DNA of 64,000 nucleotides from an uncultured Clostridia bacterium (GCA_947627235.1 CANQVG010000006.1:17309-81308), one strand, 5' to 3'. Positions 32,847 through 42,245 are shown, counted from the stretch's first letter. Made by a program: numbers and translations. The notes: generated from the letters alone by a model not told the origin.

Positions 32847-34070
32847 ATGAATCTGTTGAAAAGAATTGCCGCCTCCGTTCTTATTTTCTGCATGGCTCTT
32901 TCGCTCGCGGGCTGCGGCGATACCACCTGGATAGCCAATGTTGACGGTGAGAATACGGTGCCGAGCGGTCTGTATATCTATTATCAGACCGAGGGCTACG
33001 GAGCCGCCACCGAAAAGCTATATGAGGAGAACAACGACAATCTTGCCTATTATCTCTACTATATCAATTACGGCTATGTCGACCCCTCTGTGTTTGATAT
33101 GACCCTTGAGAGCGGAGAAACCGTCGAGGAATTTATCAATCAGTATGCGCTTGATATGTGCAAGCAGTCAATTGTAGTGGACAGGCTCTTTGACGAGCTT
33201 GGACTTGAATTTACCGCTGATGAAAAAGCTCTTATCGACAGCCAGATGCGCACCGCCTGGAACAACAGCAGCGATTCGTGGGAAAAGATAGGCGTAAGTC
33301 AGTCTTCCTACGAAAAGGCGGTATATGCGGCACGCAAGGAGGAAAAGGTCTTCGACGCCTATTATGAGATCGGCGGTCTGAACGGCACCACCGAGGAAGA
33401 AATCGAGACATACTTTTCCGACAATTATGCGAGAATCAAATATATGACCTTCCAGTATGTAGACAGCGTTGAGGACGCTATCGACGAGGCGAGAAAGGAT
33501 TCTCAGCTCAAGCTCGCAAATTCCTATCGCGACCGCGCAATGGCAGGCGAAGCTATGAACGACCTTATCGAGGAATATAACGAGGTTCTCGCGAAGCTTG
33601 ATGAGGAGAACTCTGAGGACGATGCCGCCGACGGAGAGGAACCCGCCGAGGAGTCCGATTCAGGCTCAGATGTAGAGCAAACCGAGACTGGGGAGGAAAC
33701 CGGTGAAGAAGCCGACGATGAAGCCGACGCCGGAGACGAGACCGTTGACGAATACCTCAATGAAAACATAATCAGCAAAGAGGGCACCTATCCCACCGAA
33801 AAGTTTGTCAATTACATCTTCACCACCTGTCCGGTAGGCGAGTACACCGTTATTCAGGACGATACCTGCTTCTATCTCGTCGAGAGACTTGATATTCTTG
33901 AACGCGAGGGTCTTTACGAGAATTACCGCGACCACATTCTTACAGACCTGTTCGATGCCGATTACACCAAGCTTATCAACGACAGGCTTAAGACCTACGA
34001 CGTCGTGGAGAACGCAAAAGCCATTAAGCGCTACGACGCCAAGAAAGCTTTCCCGGGCGTATTTGATTAA
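32847..34070 (+). CDS. SurA/PrsA-like secreted lipoprotein with acidic insert
   Basis: Lipoprotein of 407 residues, signal MNLLKRIAASVLIFCMALSLAGC. The mature start (TTWIANVDGENTVPSGLYIYY) and the following helices (LDMCKQSIVVDRLFDELGLEFT) resemble the SurA_N/PrsA foldase region. A roughly 55-residue acidic stretch (about 255-310, Glu/Asp/Ser/Ala) interrupts the protein where a parvulin domain might be expected; no parvulin core is seen. ATG 32847 after AAAAGAGGAAT suits the signal peptide. It probably helps folding of exported proteins, together with the cyclophilin-like neighbour (inference). It has its own promoter and terminator. Confidence 0.78.
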   Translation: MNLLKRIAASVLIFCMALSLAGCGDTTWIANVDGENTVPSGLYIYYQTEGYGAATEKLYEENNDNLAYYLYYINYGYVDPSVFDMTLESGETVEEFINQYALDMCKQSIVVDRLFDELGLEFTADEKALIDSQMRTAWNNSSDSWEKIGVSQSSYEKAVYAARKEEKVFDAYYEIGGLNGTTEEEIETYFSDNYARIKYMTFQYVDSVEDAIDEARKDSQLKLANSYRDRAMAGEAMNDLIEEYNEVLAKLDEENSEDDAADGEEPAEESDSGSDVEQTETGEETGEEADDEADAGDETVDEYLNENIISKEGTYPTEKFVNYIFTTCPVGEYTVIQDDTCFYLVERLDILEREGLYENYRDHILTDLFDADYTKLINDRLKTYDVVENAKAIKRYDAKKAFPGVFD

Positions 34071-34087
34071 ATTCATCCAAAGCATCA

Positions 34088-34115
34088 AAAAGGAGCCGAA
34101 ATCTCGGCTCCTTTT
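34088..34115 (+). terminator. Terminator after the SurA/PrsA-like gene
   Basis: The stem AAAAGGAGCCGA/TCGGCTCCTTTT ends in a T run 18 bases after the stop. Confidence 0.85.
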
Positions 34116-34159
34116 GTGTTGGAAGAATTGATGCAGAGTTCAAAACGCTTCACCGCGTT

Positions 34160-35398
34160 TTATTCTTCATCTTCACTCATCTTTTCGTTGAGCATTTCCG
34201 CTGCGGCCTTAGCCATCGCTTCATAGCCTGCGGCGTTGGGGTGCAGAGAGTCGCCGCTGTCGTAGTCAGACTGAAGCTTTGAGTCATTTTCGGCGCGGCA
34301 GAGTATAGTGGCAAAATCGACAAATCCGTCGAAGCCGGAGTCGGCGCTCATAATGAACTCGTTTACTGATTTGCGTATTTTTTCATGAAGCTCGGAATAA
34401 TAGAGCGTGTTGCCCTCAAAAGGCGGAATCGTGCCTGCGTATACAGTTATTCCGCGGCGGTGGCAGGCTTCGGTTAAATCTTTGTACGCGTCCGCCATCT
34501 CGGACGAGATGTCATACTGCGCGCTTTTGATGTCGTCGCCGCCGATAAGCAGCATCACCGAATGTACACCGGGCATATTCAGAACGTCGTTTTCAAAGCG
34601 CCGCTTTGCCGATGAGCTTCCTTCGGAAAACAGCCCGAGTTCGGAGACCGATGCGCCGACGACCGAAATATTCTCTGTTTTCGGGTCTGAATTAAGAATT
34701 TTCGCGAGAGCCTCGGGATAGCTGTCAAAGCCGTTGTATGAGGAGCCTGCGCCGCCGGTCACGGAGTCGCCGAAGCAGACGAGGGTTTCGGTGCCGGCAA
34801 GCGCGTAAGTATCAATTCGCGAGAGGAAATAATAGCTCGACATAAGACCCATAGTCGTAAAGGTTTGGTCGCTCACCCTGTCGCCGCTGACGACCCAAGT
34901 CGTGCAGGAGGCGTTTTTGTGACAGGACGGTACGTTAGGCACATCGCCGAATTTGACCGTTACCGAAAGCATATCCATAGCCTCAAATGCGAAGGAGATT
35001 TCGTCGGAGGTAACGCTGCTTCCGCCTTTTACCGTCGTTCCGGATGAACCGGAAAAGGTCACTGCGGTGTCGGTAGCCGTATCAATCGCGGGACTTCCCG
35101 CCGAGACAAGGTGAGCTATATGCACCGATTCGATGACAAGGTTTCCGCTGCCGTATTCGTTTGAAAACGTGAGCTTGATTTTGTCGCCGCCCAGCGACGC
35201 TCTTACCTGCTGACGGCAGGTGTTGCCGCTCAAAAGCGGATTTCGCGGTATTTCGGAAAGCTCCGCCGCTTCTGGCGCTGCCGCCCAGACGGTATACCAA
35301 CCGTCGGCAGGCTCAATCACGGGTCTTTTCCCGCACGCGGTCAGGCCGGCAAGCGTTATTATGCAAAGAAAGACCGCAGTGATTTTTTTGAGGCGCAT
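34160..35398 (-). CDS. SGNH/GDSL-hydrolase lipoprotein
   Basis: Secreted esterase-type lipoprotein of 412 residues, signal MRLKKITAVFLCIITLAGLTAC. A beta-rich N-terminal domain (about 30-190) precedes an SGNH domain. The block I Ser lies in LVCFGDSVTGGAG, block III reads LLIGGDDI (GGDDI where GxND is usual), and the Asp/His pair lies in GDSLHPNAAGYEAMA. Possible substrates are acetylated or acylated polysaccharides. It has a near-consensus promoter (TTGACC, 17 bases, TATAAT) and stands alone on its strand. Confidence 0.88.
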   Translation of the reverse strand: MRLKKITAVFLCIITLAGLTACGKRPVIEPADGWYTVWAAAPEAAELSEIPRNPLLSGNTCRQQVRASLGGDKIKLTFSNEYGSGNLVIESVHIAHLVSAGSPAIDTATDTAVTFSGSSGTTVKGGSSVTSDEISFAFEAMDMLSVTVKFGDVPNVPSCHKNASCTTWVVSGDRVSDQTFTTMGLMSSYYFLSRIDTYALAGTETLVCFGDSVTGGAGSSYNGFDSYPEALAKILNSDPKTENISVVGASVSELGLFSEGSSSAKRRFENDVLNMPGVHSVMLLIGGDDIKSAQYDISSEMADAYKDLTEACHRRGITVYAGTIPPFEGNTLYYSELHEKIRKSVNEFIMSADSGFDGFVDFATILCRAENDSKLQSDYDSGDSLHPNAAGYEAMAKAAAEMLNEKMSEDEE

Positions 35399-35439
35399 AA
35401 TACTTCTCCTTTCCCGTATCGGCTGTAAATGCTGATAAT

Positions 35440-35468
35440 ATTATACCACCTGTGTCGCAAAAGGTCAA
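35440..35468 (-). promoter_or_regulatory. Promoter of the SGNH lipoprotein gene
   Basis: The minus strand reads TTGACC, 17 bases, TATAAT, 41 bases before the start codon. Confidence 0.78.
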
Positions 35469-35613
35469 TACGGACAGACGGAAGACCGAAAGCAGAGGCA
35501 AAAGGTCAGGAATTAAAACAGCAGCCGGCGGCGCAGAACACCCGACGCCGCTTTAACGGTTTTTGTTTTCTGTTTGGAATTGTTCGGTCAAGGGCATAAA
35601 ACAAAAAGTTTTC

Positions 35614-35770
35614 GATCGAGCCTTTTTCAAAAGGCTCGCGGGGTCGAGGGGCGGCGCCCCTCGGCGCAGCCCTCAGGCTGCGAAATTCTTGCGGAGCGAA
35701 GCGCAGGAGGGTAGGCAAAACAGTCCGGTGGACTGTTTTGCCGTAGGGAACCCTCGCCGGGGGTTCCCTG
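35614..35770. repeat. Five-hairpin intergenic element
   Basis: Five hairpins in a row: GAGCC...GGCTC (35618-35637), GAGGGGC/GCCCCTC (35646-35662), GCAGCC/GGCTGC (35666-35681), GGCAAAACAGTCC/GGACTGTTTTGCC (35714-35742), and AGGGAACCC/GGGTTCCCT (35745-35769). The gap 35399-35868 otherwise holds only promoters. It looks like a dispersed structured repeat rather than a gene. Confidence 0.6.
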
Positions 35771-35805
35771 AAATATGCGCGCTTTTTGTTTTCTGTTTTC
35801 CGTAC

Positions 35806-35834
35806 TTGACTAATACCTTTCAAGGTGGTACAAT
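35806..35834 (+). promoter_or_regulatory. Promoter of the PHP-GT2-YfhO operon
   Basis: TTGACT, 17 bases, TACAAT, 34 bases before the PHP gene start. Confidence 0.75.
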
Positions 35835-35868
35835 ACTATGGATTATAGATATAAACAGAGGTGATATT

Positions 35869-36654
35869 ATGCCCCTTTATAAATATGAGACCCATATGCA
35901 CACGTCTCAGGGTTCTGCCTGCTCGTCCTGTTCCGGCGCTGAGATGGTCGAACGGCTTTATGAGCTGGGCTATACCGGTTGCTTCATAACCGACCACTTT
36001 TTCGGAGGAAACACCGCTGTTGACCGCAGTCTGCCGTGGGACGTAAAGATTCATCTTTTCTGTCAGGGCTATGAAGACGCCAAACGCCGCGGCGACGAGT
36101 TGGGGATTCAGGTGTTCTTCGGGCTTGAATTCGGTTGGTTCGGCACGGAGTTTTTGACCTACGGTGTAGACAAGCAGTTTCTTTTGGATCATCCCGAAAT
36201 AGAGCATATGGAAATAGACCGCTTTGCCGGGCTTGTTCATCAAAACGGAGGCTTTGTGGTTCACGCTCACCCGTTCCGAGAGGCGCCGTATCTTAGGGGG
36301 ATAAGACTCTATCCGCGCTGCGTCGACGGTGTGGAGGCCGTGAACGCGAGTCATAACGGCTCAGAATTTAACGACCGCGCGGCGGCATACGCGAAGTCCT
36401 ACGGACTGCCGATAACGGGCGGCTCCGACGCGCACCACATCTGGAATCACCCGCAGGGCGGAATACTTCTTGAAGAAAAGCTCTCCGAGCCAGCCGACTA
36501 TCTTGAACAAATGAAGTCGGGCGGAATAGTGAAAATACTCGAACGGGACGACAGCCGCAGTCTGCCTTGGCCGGAGGACGCTTGGAGCCATGCCGTTCGA
36601 CCGGATATTGAGCTTTTGCCCGAGGAGCTAAAATTAAAAATTCACGGAAATTGA
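35869..36654 (+). CDS. PHP-domain phosphoesterase
   Basis: Metal-dependent phosphoesterase of the PHP family, 261 residues. Metal-ligand motifs in order: THMHTSQGS, FITDHFFG, GLEFGWF, VVHAHPF and GGSDAHHIWN, so the trinuclear site looks complete. ATG 35869 follows GAGGTGAT. It heads an operon with a GT2 glycosyltransferase (8 bases downstream) and YfhO. The substrate is unknown; PHP proteins in envelope operons can be nucleotide or polysaccharide-related phosphatases. Confidence 0.88.
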   Translation: MPLYKYETHMHTSQGSACSSCSGAEMVERLYELGYTGCFITDHFFGGNTAVDRSLPWDVKIHLFCQGYEDAKRRGDELGIQVFFGLEFGWFGTEFLTYGVDKQFLLDHPEIEHMEIDRFAGLVHQNGGFVVHAHPFREAPYLRGIRLYPRCVDGVEAVNASHNGSEFNDRAAAYAKSYGLPITGGSDAHHIWNHPQGGILLEEKLSEPADYLEQMKSGGIVKILERDDSRSLPWPEDAWSHAVRPDIELLPEELKLKIHGN

Positions 36655-36662
36655 GGAATTTT

Positions 36663-37562
36663 ATGATTTCGATAGTTGTACCCTCCTACAATGAGGAGGA
36701 AAACATTTTTGAAGCCGCAAGGGCAATATCAGGTGTGCTCGCCGGTTTGGAATATGAGATTATATTTGTCGACGACGGCTCTTCGGACGGAACTTGGCAA
36801 AAAATCAGCGAAGCCGCTTCGGATACGCATATAAGAGGTCTGCGCTTTTCACGCAATTTCGGCAAAGAGTCGGCTATAAGAGCGGGACTCGAAGCCGCTT
36901 TGGGCGACGCCTCGGTGGTTATCGACTGCGACCTTCAGCACCCTCCGAAGGTTATTCCCGAGATGATTGAGAAGTGGAATAACGGCGCGAGGGTGGTCGA
37001 AGGGAAAAAGTCCACCAGAGGAAGCAAAGGCAGGTCCTATGGAGTATTCGCGAAAGTGTTCAATTCGGTAATGACCCGTGCGACGGGCTTTGATATGAGC
37101 GGCGCGTCCGATTTTATCCTTCTTGACCGAGATGCTGTGAAAGCGGTGCTTTCCTACAGTGAAAACGGCAGCTTTTTCAGGGCGCTCGCGCAGTATGTCG
37201 GTTTTGAATCGGAAGCGGTGTATTACGACGTCGCCGAACGAGAGCGCGGCAGCGGAAAGTGGACATTTTTCAAGCTTATGAGCTACGCGTTCAGAAACAT
37301 CGCTGCGTTTACCTCGGCACCGCTTCTTGCAGGGTTCGGAGCCGGAGCGCTTATCTGCGCGGCGGCTTCGGTGCTGTTCATACTCAAATGGTGCGGTGTG
37401 CCGCTCGGCTCTTTCAGCGCGGGCATACTTACCCTTATGCTCGTCGGCGGACTTGTTCTTTTAACGCTCGGAGTTATCGGATACTATCTTTCGAGGATAT
37501 ACGACGAGGTCAAGCGCCGTCCGAAATATATAATTTCGGCTGATACAAAAGAAAGGAAATAA
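36663..37562 (+). CDS. Polyprenyl-phosphate glycosyltransferase (GT2, CsbB/GtrB type)
   Basis: Transfers a sugar from a nucleotide sugar to undecaprenyl phosphate at the inner membrane face; 299 residues. GT-A core: IVVPSYNEEENI, IIFVDDGSSDGTW, and the DCDLQHPPKVIPEM acidic motif. Two C-terminal membrane helices (about 225-285) are typical of CsbB/GtrB/DPM1. ATG 36663 follows TTGAGGAA. It is followed by yfhO after 3 bases; in Bacillus the CsbB/YfhO pair glycosylates lipoteichoic acid, which suggests the same logic here (inference). Confidence 0.93.
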   Translation: MISIVVPSYNEEENIFEAARAISGVLAGLEYEIIFVDDGSSDGTWQKISEAASDTHIRGLRFSRNFGKESAIRAGLEAALGDASVVIDCDLQHPPKVIPEMIEKWNNGARVVEGKKSTRGSKGRSYGVFAKVFNSVMTRATGFDMSGASDFILLDRDAVKAVLSYSENGSFFRALAQYVGFESEAVYYDVAERERGSGKWTFFKLMSYAFRNIAAFTSAPLLAGFGAGALICAAASVLFILKWCGVPLGSFSAGILTLMLVGGLVLLTLGVIGYYLSRIYDEVKRRPKYIISADTKERK

Positions 37563-37565
37563 AAT

Positions 37566-40424
37566 ATGACAGACAACGAATTAAACGGCGCTTCGGGCGA
37601 AGCCCTTGACAAAGCCCTCGGCGACGCCGATGAGGTCCTTACCGACCTATTGGAGCAGCTTCCCGCCGAGGAAGCCCCGAAAACGCCGCGCCTAAGACTC
37701 TTTTTTGAAAGCAATAAGTTTTTAAGGTGGCTCTATAAGCACCGCTGGAAGTTTCTCATATTCTTCCTGCCCGTCGCGATAATGTATCTCGTATATGCCT
37801 GCTTCGGGGTTCACCCGTTCGGCGATATGTCGGTGTTGGTACTCGACCTCAACGGTCAGTACGTCAGCTATTATGAGATGATGCGCGACGCCATCTGGGG
37901 CGACGGCAGCCTCATCTATAGCTGGTCGCGGAACCTCTCGGGCGAGACGATGGGAATGTTCGGCTACTACCTTGCAAGCCCGTTTATGTGGATAGTTATT
38001 TTGCTGCCGCGCACGATGATTTGCGGCGCCATTGAAATAATGGAGCTTGCAAAAGTCGGCTGCTGCGGACTTGCTATGGCATACTATCTTAAAAGAAGCA
38101 AGGGCGCTTCGATTTCTTCGCAGGTCATCTTCTCGGTAAGCTACGCGCTGATGACATATATTGTCGTAGAGCTTATGAACCCGATGTGGATTGACGGAAT
38201 GATATGGCTCCCGATAATTTTGCTCGGAATCGAGCGGCTTGTCGACGAGGGAAAGATGCTTCCGTTCATTCTGCCGCTGACAGTGATGTTTATTTCGCAC
38301 TTCTACATCGGCTATATGATAGGCTTCTTCTGCGCGCTCTACTTTGTCTACTATATCTTCTCCCGTCCGGGCAGAGTTATAGCTCCGCACTGGCTCACGG
38401 GGGGACTCAAATTCGCGGCGTCAGCGGGGATATCGGTTCTCAGCTCAGCGATAGTGCTTATACCCGTTTACAACTCCCTCAGCCTCGGAAAGCTTGAGTT
38501 TTCGACTCCTGATTTTACACCGAAAAATCAGTTTGACGTTGTGCAGTTTCTCTCAAAGCTTTTTGACAACAGCTACGACACCGTACGCCCCGAGGGTCTG
38601 CCGATGATAGCCTGCGGCACAATTATGCTGATTCTCGTGCCGCTGTTCTTCCTCAATACCAAGATAAAGCCCAAGGAAAAAATCTCGATAGGGCTTCTGA
38701 TGCTTGCCGTTTTTGGCTGCATGTATGTCTCCACCGTCGACATCGCATGGCACGGTTTTCAGGTGCCGAACTGGCTCCCTTACCGTTATTCATTTACGTT
38801 CTCATTTATGATGATTGTCTGCGGGTTCAGGGCGTTTGAAAACCTCGACGGTGTATCATATAAAGAGATATGCCTCACGGCTTTTGGCTGGGTGGTTCTG
38901 CTTATTTACATCACTCAGCAGGACTACTATTATATGTATCTCTTCGAGACCGTCTGGTTCAGCGTGCTGGCGCTGTCGGTTCTTGCGGGAGCCGTCTATT
39001 TCTGCAAAAAATACCCCAAGCCTGTTACAGTGATAATTACCTGTGTGATAGTTTGCGTTGAGATATTCATAAACAGTCTCTGGACGGTCTACTCGATAGA
39101 TTTTGATGTTGTTTACAGCACCTATTCATCTTATGCTCCCTATTTCAAAGACGGCAGGGAGATAGTCTCGCAGCTTGAGGAACGCGACGACGGGCTTTAC
39201 CGCGTCGAAAAGACCTTCCACCGAACCGTCAACGACCCGATAGGAATGGGGTACGCGGGTATTTCCCATTCAAGCTCTACTATGAACACGCCGGTTCTTA
39301 AGATGCTTAAGTCTTTGGGATACGGAATGCAGGGGCATTACACCAAATACACCGGTCAGACTCTGCTTACGGATTCGCTGTTCGGCATAAAATATCTGAT
39401 GTATAAGGAGTCGAAGCCCGACGAGGACGCCGTGAACACCGACGATGATCTCAGACGCATAGGCTATGAAAACGAGATAAAGCGTCCGTACAGGCTTTAT
39501 GAAAGGATAATGACCCCCGAGACCACGGGAGTTGACGATATAGAGGTCTATGAAAACCCATACGCCCTGCCGATAGGCTATATGGCGGACTATGATATTC
39601 TCGAGACGTCTGTGGCGTCAAACAATCCGTTTGCCAATCAGCAGGCGGTTCTTGGCGGAATTACCGGTGACGCTTCAACGAGGGTTTATCATCAGATTTA
39701 TCCGCGCTTTACCGATACCGTAAACTGCACTACCGCCACCACCGGCGACCATATGATGTACACCACAACCGTCGACGGCAAGGACAGCTACATCGAATTT
39801 GTACTGGACATCGACACCGACGAACCCATCTATGCTTTCTTCCCGACGGTCTATCAGCGCCAGTGCAATATGTGGCTCAAGGCGGATTCATGGGACGTGC
39901 AGAACTATGCTTTTGTCGACTACTTCTTTACAGGCGAACACTACAGCATACTCAATCTCGGCTCCTTTGAGCCGGGCGAGACTGTCCGTATGAGAATGAC
40001 CCTTGCCAACGGCGAGGCGATATTCAGCGACGTGCTTTTCTACTCGCTCGACACCGAATTGCTCGGCAAGCTTTACGCCGACATATCCAAGGGGGGCTGG
40101 GACATCACCGAGCACTCCGACACCTATCTTAAGGGAACCGTCACAGCCGAAAAGGACGGTATCCTTATGACGACTATCCCCTCAGAGCCGGGCTGGACGA
40201 TAACGGTCGACGGCGTGAAAACCGAACCCGTGCTGCTTCTCGATTCGCTTATCGGAATAGAGCTTAAAGCCGGAGATCACGAGGTAACAATGAAATTCTT
40301 CCCCGACTACCTCAAGCTTGCGATAATAGTGGAGCTGATAGGGCTGTCGTTTATAGCGCTTGTGGCGGTCTTTGAGGTAAAGGACGGCGCTCTGATAAAA
40401 AAGATACTCCGAAAAACCGCTTGA
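37566..40424 (+). CDS. yfhO: YfhO-family membrane glycosyltransferase
   Basis: Polytopic protein of 952 residues. An acidic N-terminal tail of about 50 residues precedes 12 or more membrane segments up to about residue 500, starting FLIFFLPVAIMYLVYA. The first outer loop carries DLNGQYVSYYEM, as in GT-C enzymes. A large extracellular beta-rich domain (about 520-920) follows, and a last membrane helix (LAIIVELIGLSFIALVAVF) precedes a basic tail. YfhO proteins move a sugar from a polyprenyl carrier to a cell-wall polymer outside the membrane. It should use the carrier made by the GT2 enzyme encoded just upstream. Confidence 0.93.
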   Translation: MTDNELNGASGEALDKALGDADEVLTDLLEQLPAEEAPKTPRLRLFFESNKFLRWLYKHRWKFLIFFLPVAIMYLVYACFGVHPFGDMSVLVLDLNGQYVSYYEMMRDAIWGDGSLIYSWSRNLSGETMGMFGYYLASPFMWIVILLPRTMICGAIEIMELAKVGCCGLAMAYYLKRSKGASISSQVIFSVSYALMTYIVVELMNPMWIDGMIWLPIILLGIERLVDEGKMLPFILPLTVMFISHFYIGYMIGFFCALYFVYYIFSRPGRVIAPHWLTGGLKFAASAGISVLSSAIVLIPVYNSLSLGKLEFSTPDFTPKNQFDVVQFLSKLFDNSYDTVRPEGLPMIACGTIMLILVPLFFLNTKIKPKEKISIGLLMLAVFGCMYVSTVDIAWHGFQVPNWLPYRYSFTFSFMMIVCGFRAFENLDGVSYKEICLTAFGWVVLLIYITQQDYYYMYLFETVWFSVLALSVLAGAVYFCKKYPKPVTVIITCVIVCVEIFINSLWTVYSIDFDVVYSTYSSYAPYFKDGREIVSQLEERDDGLYRVEKTFHRTVNDPIGMGYAGISHSSSTMNTPVLKMLKSLGYGMQGHYTKYTGQTLLTDSLFGIKYLMYKESKPDEDAVNTDDDLRRIGYENEIKRPYRLYERIMTPETTGVDDIEVYENPYALPIGYMADYDILETSVASNNPFANQQAVLGGITGDASTRVYHQIYPRFTDTVNCTTATTGDHMMYTTTVDGKDSYIEFVLDIDTDEPIYAFFPTVYQRQCNMWLKADSWDVQNYAFVDYFFTGEHYSILNLGSFEPGETVRMRMTLANGEAIFSDVLFYSLDTELLGKLYADISKGGWDITEHSDTYLKGTVTAEKDGILMTTIPSEPGWTITVDGVKTEPVLLLDSLIGIELKAGDHEVTMKFFPDYLKLAIIVELIGLSFIALVAVFEVKDGALIKKILRKTA

Positions 40425-40449
40425 CCGATAGCAAAAAGAGTAGTAAACT
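40421..40449 (+). promoter_or_regulatory. Promoter of the first Ig-like lipoprotein gene
   Basis: TTGACC, 17 bases, TAAACT; the -35 box overlaps the yfhO stop codon. Confidence 0.6.
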
Positions 40450-40480
40450 GAAAGCAGTAAGATAAAAAGGAGAGATAACC

Positions 40481-41155
40481 ATGAAAAAATTATTTGCTTT
40501 TGCAGCCACGGCGCTTATTCTTCTGACCGCTTGCGCAAGCAAGACCGAAGCCGAAAAAGAGGGGACCGAACCCGCAGACGGCACTGCGACGGCGGCTTTG
40601 ACCGAAGCGCAGACCGACCCCGTTACGACCGAGGACGAGGCGCCGCTCGAAGATTGGGCTGTTTCCGCAGGAGTTACCCCCGAGGAAGGCTCCTTCCGGA
40701 ATCCCGCCGACGATTATGAGCCTCCCGAAACCGCAGCGACAACCGCGAGCGATAAGGAAAAGGTTTACGACGCCGCAGGAAACCTTCTTATGGATTACAA
40801 CCTCGACAACCTTTACGAGGGCGACGGTATAACGTTTACCGTCGATACGTCTGCGCTGTCCGAAAAACACATCGTCGGCGTGTTTACGAACAACACGGGC
40901 AAAACGATAACGATGCATAACCCGCTTTACGAGTTTCTTGTAAAGGGCGAAGACGGCGAATGGAAATATGTTTATTTCGAGGATCTTGAAGTCAACGCCG
41001 ATGATGTTCTGGAAACGCTTTACGATTCCGCTTCTTATACCGATAAGGCTTATATTGTGGGCGAGCTTCCCGCCGGAGAATACTGCCTTAAACTGAAGTT
41101 TACGCTCGACGACGCCGAATATCTCGCCCTTAGTGAACCTTTTGTTATCGAATAG
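40481..41155 (+). CDS. Lipoprotein with one Ig-like domain
   Basis: Lipoprotein of 224 residues, signal MKKLFAFAATALILLTAC. A long Thr/Glu/Ala-rich linker (about 18-95) leads to an Ig-like domain (about 110-224). That domain ends with KAYIVGELPAGEYCLKLKF, close to the YGxLPxGxYRLVK pattern of the two neighbouring lipoproteins and of the Big_14-type bacterial Ig domains. ATG follows AAAAAGGAGAGATAACC. It is probably a surface adhesion or structural protein; no enzyme motif is seen. Confidence 0.75.
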   Translation: MKKLFAFAATALILLTACASKTEAEKEGTEPADGTATAALTEAQTDPVTTEDEAPLEDWAVSAGVTPEEGSFRNPADDYEPPETAATTASDKEKVYDAAGNLLMDYNLDNLYEGDGITFTVDTSALSEKHIVGVFTNNTGKTITMHNPLYEFLVKGEDGEWKYVYFEDLEVNADDVLETLYDSASYTDKAYIVGELPAGEYCLKLKFTLDDAEYLALSEPFVIE

Positions 41156-41235
41156 CCGAAAAAATTTTGAGAGAGTGCAACATTCCGCGCCCCTCGTGCG
41201 TATTAAAGGTAGAAATATAAAAAGGAGTGTTCACT

Positions 41236-42210
41236 ATGAAAAAACTGTTAATTGCTATCATTACCGCATCGCTTCTATCTGCCTGCGCAGCCGCGCCCGA
41301 AAATATCAGCGCCGACGCTATGCACGATTTTCCCGAATCGGTGGCTGTGGCGACAGTCCCCGATGAGCCTGATACCGTTGATAAGACTCTTTCGACCGAG
41401 TTCGGCAGCAGCGCCGATCCGTCCGAGAACGACACCGAACCCGTTGCCGGCTCATCTGAGCCGCCGCTCGAGATATACACTCCCGAGAACGAGACTCCGG
41501 AGGGGCTTCACCTTGAAGTCGAGGCGTGGGATACAGGTGCGACATACCGCGTCATAAACGGCACCGAGGACGATATCACATTCGGAGATATCAACGATTA
41601 CTCGATTGAAGTCTTTGACCCCGAATTGGACGGCGGCTGGACAGAATTTGAAGCCCCGAACCGTCCCGTGAGCCTTATACTTGTCACGCTTCCTGCAGGC
41701 GACGTTTCAAAGTGTACCGTAGGCTGGAGCGACGTTTACGGCAAGCTTCCTGAGGGCAGATACCGCCTTGTAAAGAGCGTCAACGCGGGCGGCGAGAAAC
41801 CCGTTTACCTTTACGCCGAGTTTCAGATAAGCGGCGGGGATAACGCCTTTAACGGTATGCTCATAAACGCCTTTGACGGCGTTGTCATAGAGGTGAGCGA
41901 CGCTGTGCCTACCGGGCTGAAATATTCGCTTAAAAACGGCAGCGACTGCGTCATCGACAGCGGCACCGAATACGATTTCACCGTTCAGTTTTACGGAGAA
42001 AACGGCTGGGAGAATGTCCCCGGCGAATGGGCGGTAAACAGCATTGCGGTACTCATAGAGTCTGGCAAGAGCTTTGACGCCGAAATCGACTGGTCCGACT
42101 TTTACGGAGAGCTCCCCGAGGGACGGTATCGCCTCGTGAAATGCTTCTCGTCGGAGACTGCGCCGGAATGGTATGAAAACTTTTGCGTCGCTGCCGAATT
42201 TGAAATTTAG
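41236..42210 (+). CDS. Lipoprotein with two Ig-like repeats
   Basis: Lipoprotein of 324 residues, signal MKKLLIAIITASLLSAC. A Pro/Ser/Thr/Asp-rich linker precedes two tandem domains of about 110 residues each. Both end in the same motif: SDVYGKLPEGRYRLVKSV (about residue 170) and SDFYGELPEGRYRLVKCF (about 300). The pattern resembles Big_14-type Ig domains. ATG 41236 after AAAAAGGAG is preferred to the GTG at 41227. It lies 80 bases after the first Ig-like lipoprotein gene and just ahead of pduL. Confidence 0.78.
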   Translation: MKKLLIAIITASLLSACAAAPENISADAMHDFPESVAVATVPDEPDTVDKTLSTEFGSSADPSENDTEPVAGSSEPPLEIYTPENETPEGLHLEVEAWDTGATYRVINGTEDDITFGDINDYSIEVFDPELDGGWTEFEAPNRPVSLILVTLPAGDVSKCTVGWSDVYGKLPEGRYRLVKSVNAGGEKPVYLYAEFQISGGDNAFNGMLINAFDGVVIEVSDAVPTGLKYSLKNGSDCVIDSGTEYDFTVQFYGENGWENVPGEWAVNSIAVLIESGKSFDAEIDWSDFYGELPEGRYRLVKCFSSETAPEWYENFCVAAEFEI

Positions 42211-42245
42211 TTTTTAAAATTTTTGACATAAAAGGAGAAAAGAAA

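Noticed and set aside
35506-35823. 105-codon ORF across the five-hairpin element
   Set aside because: It is built from hairpin sequence, without promoter or ribosome site.
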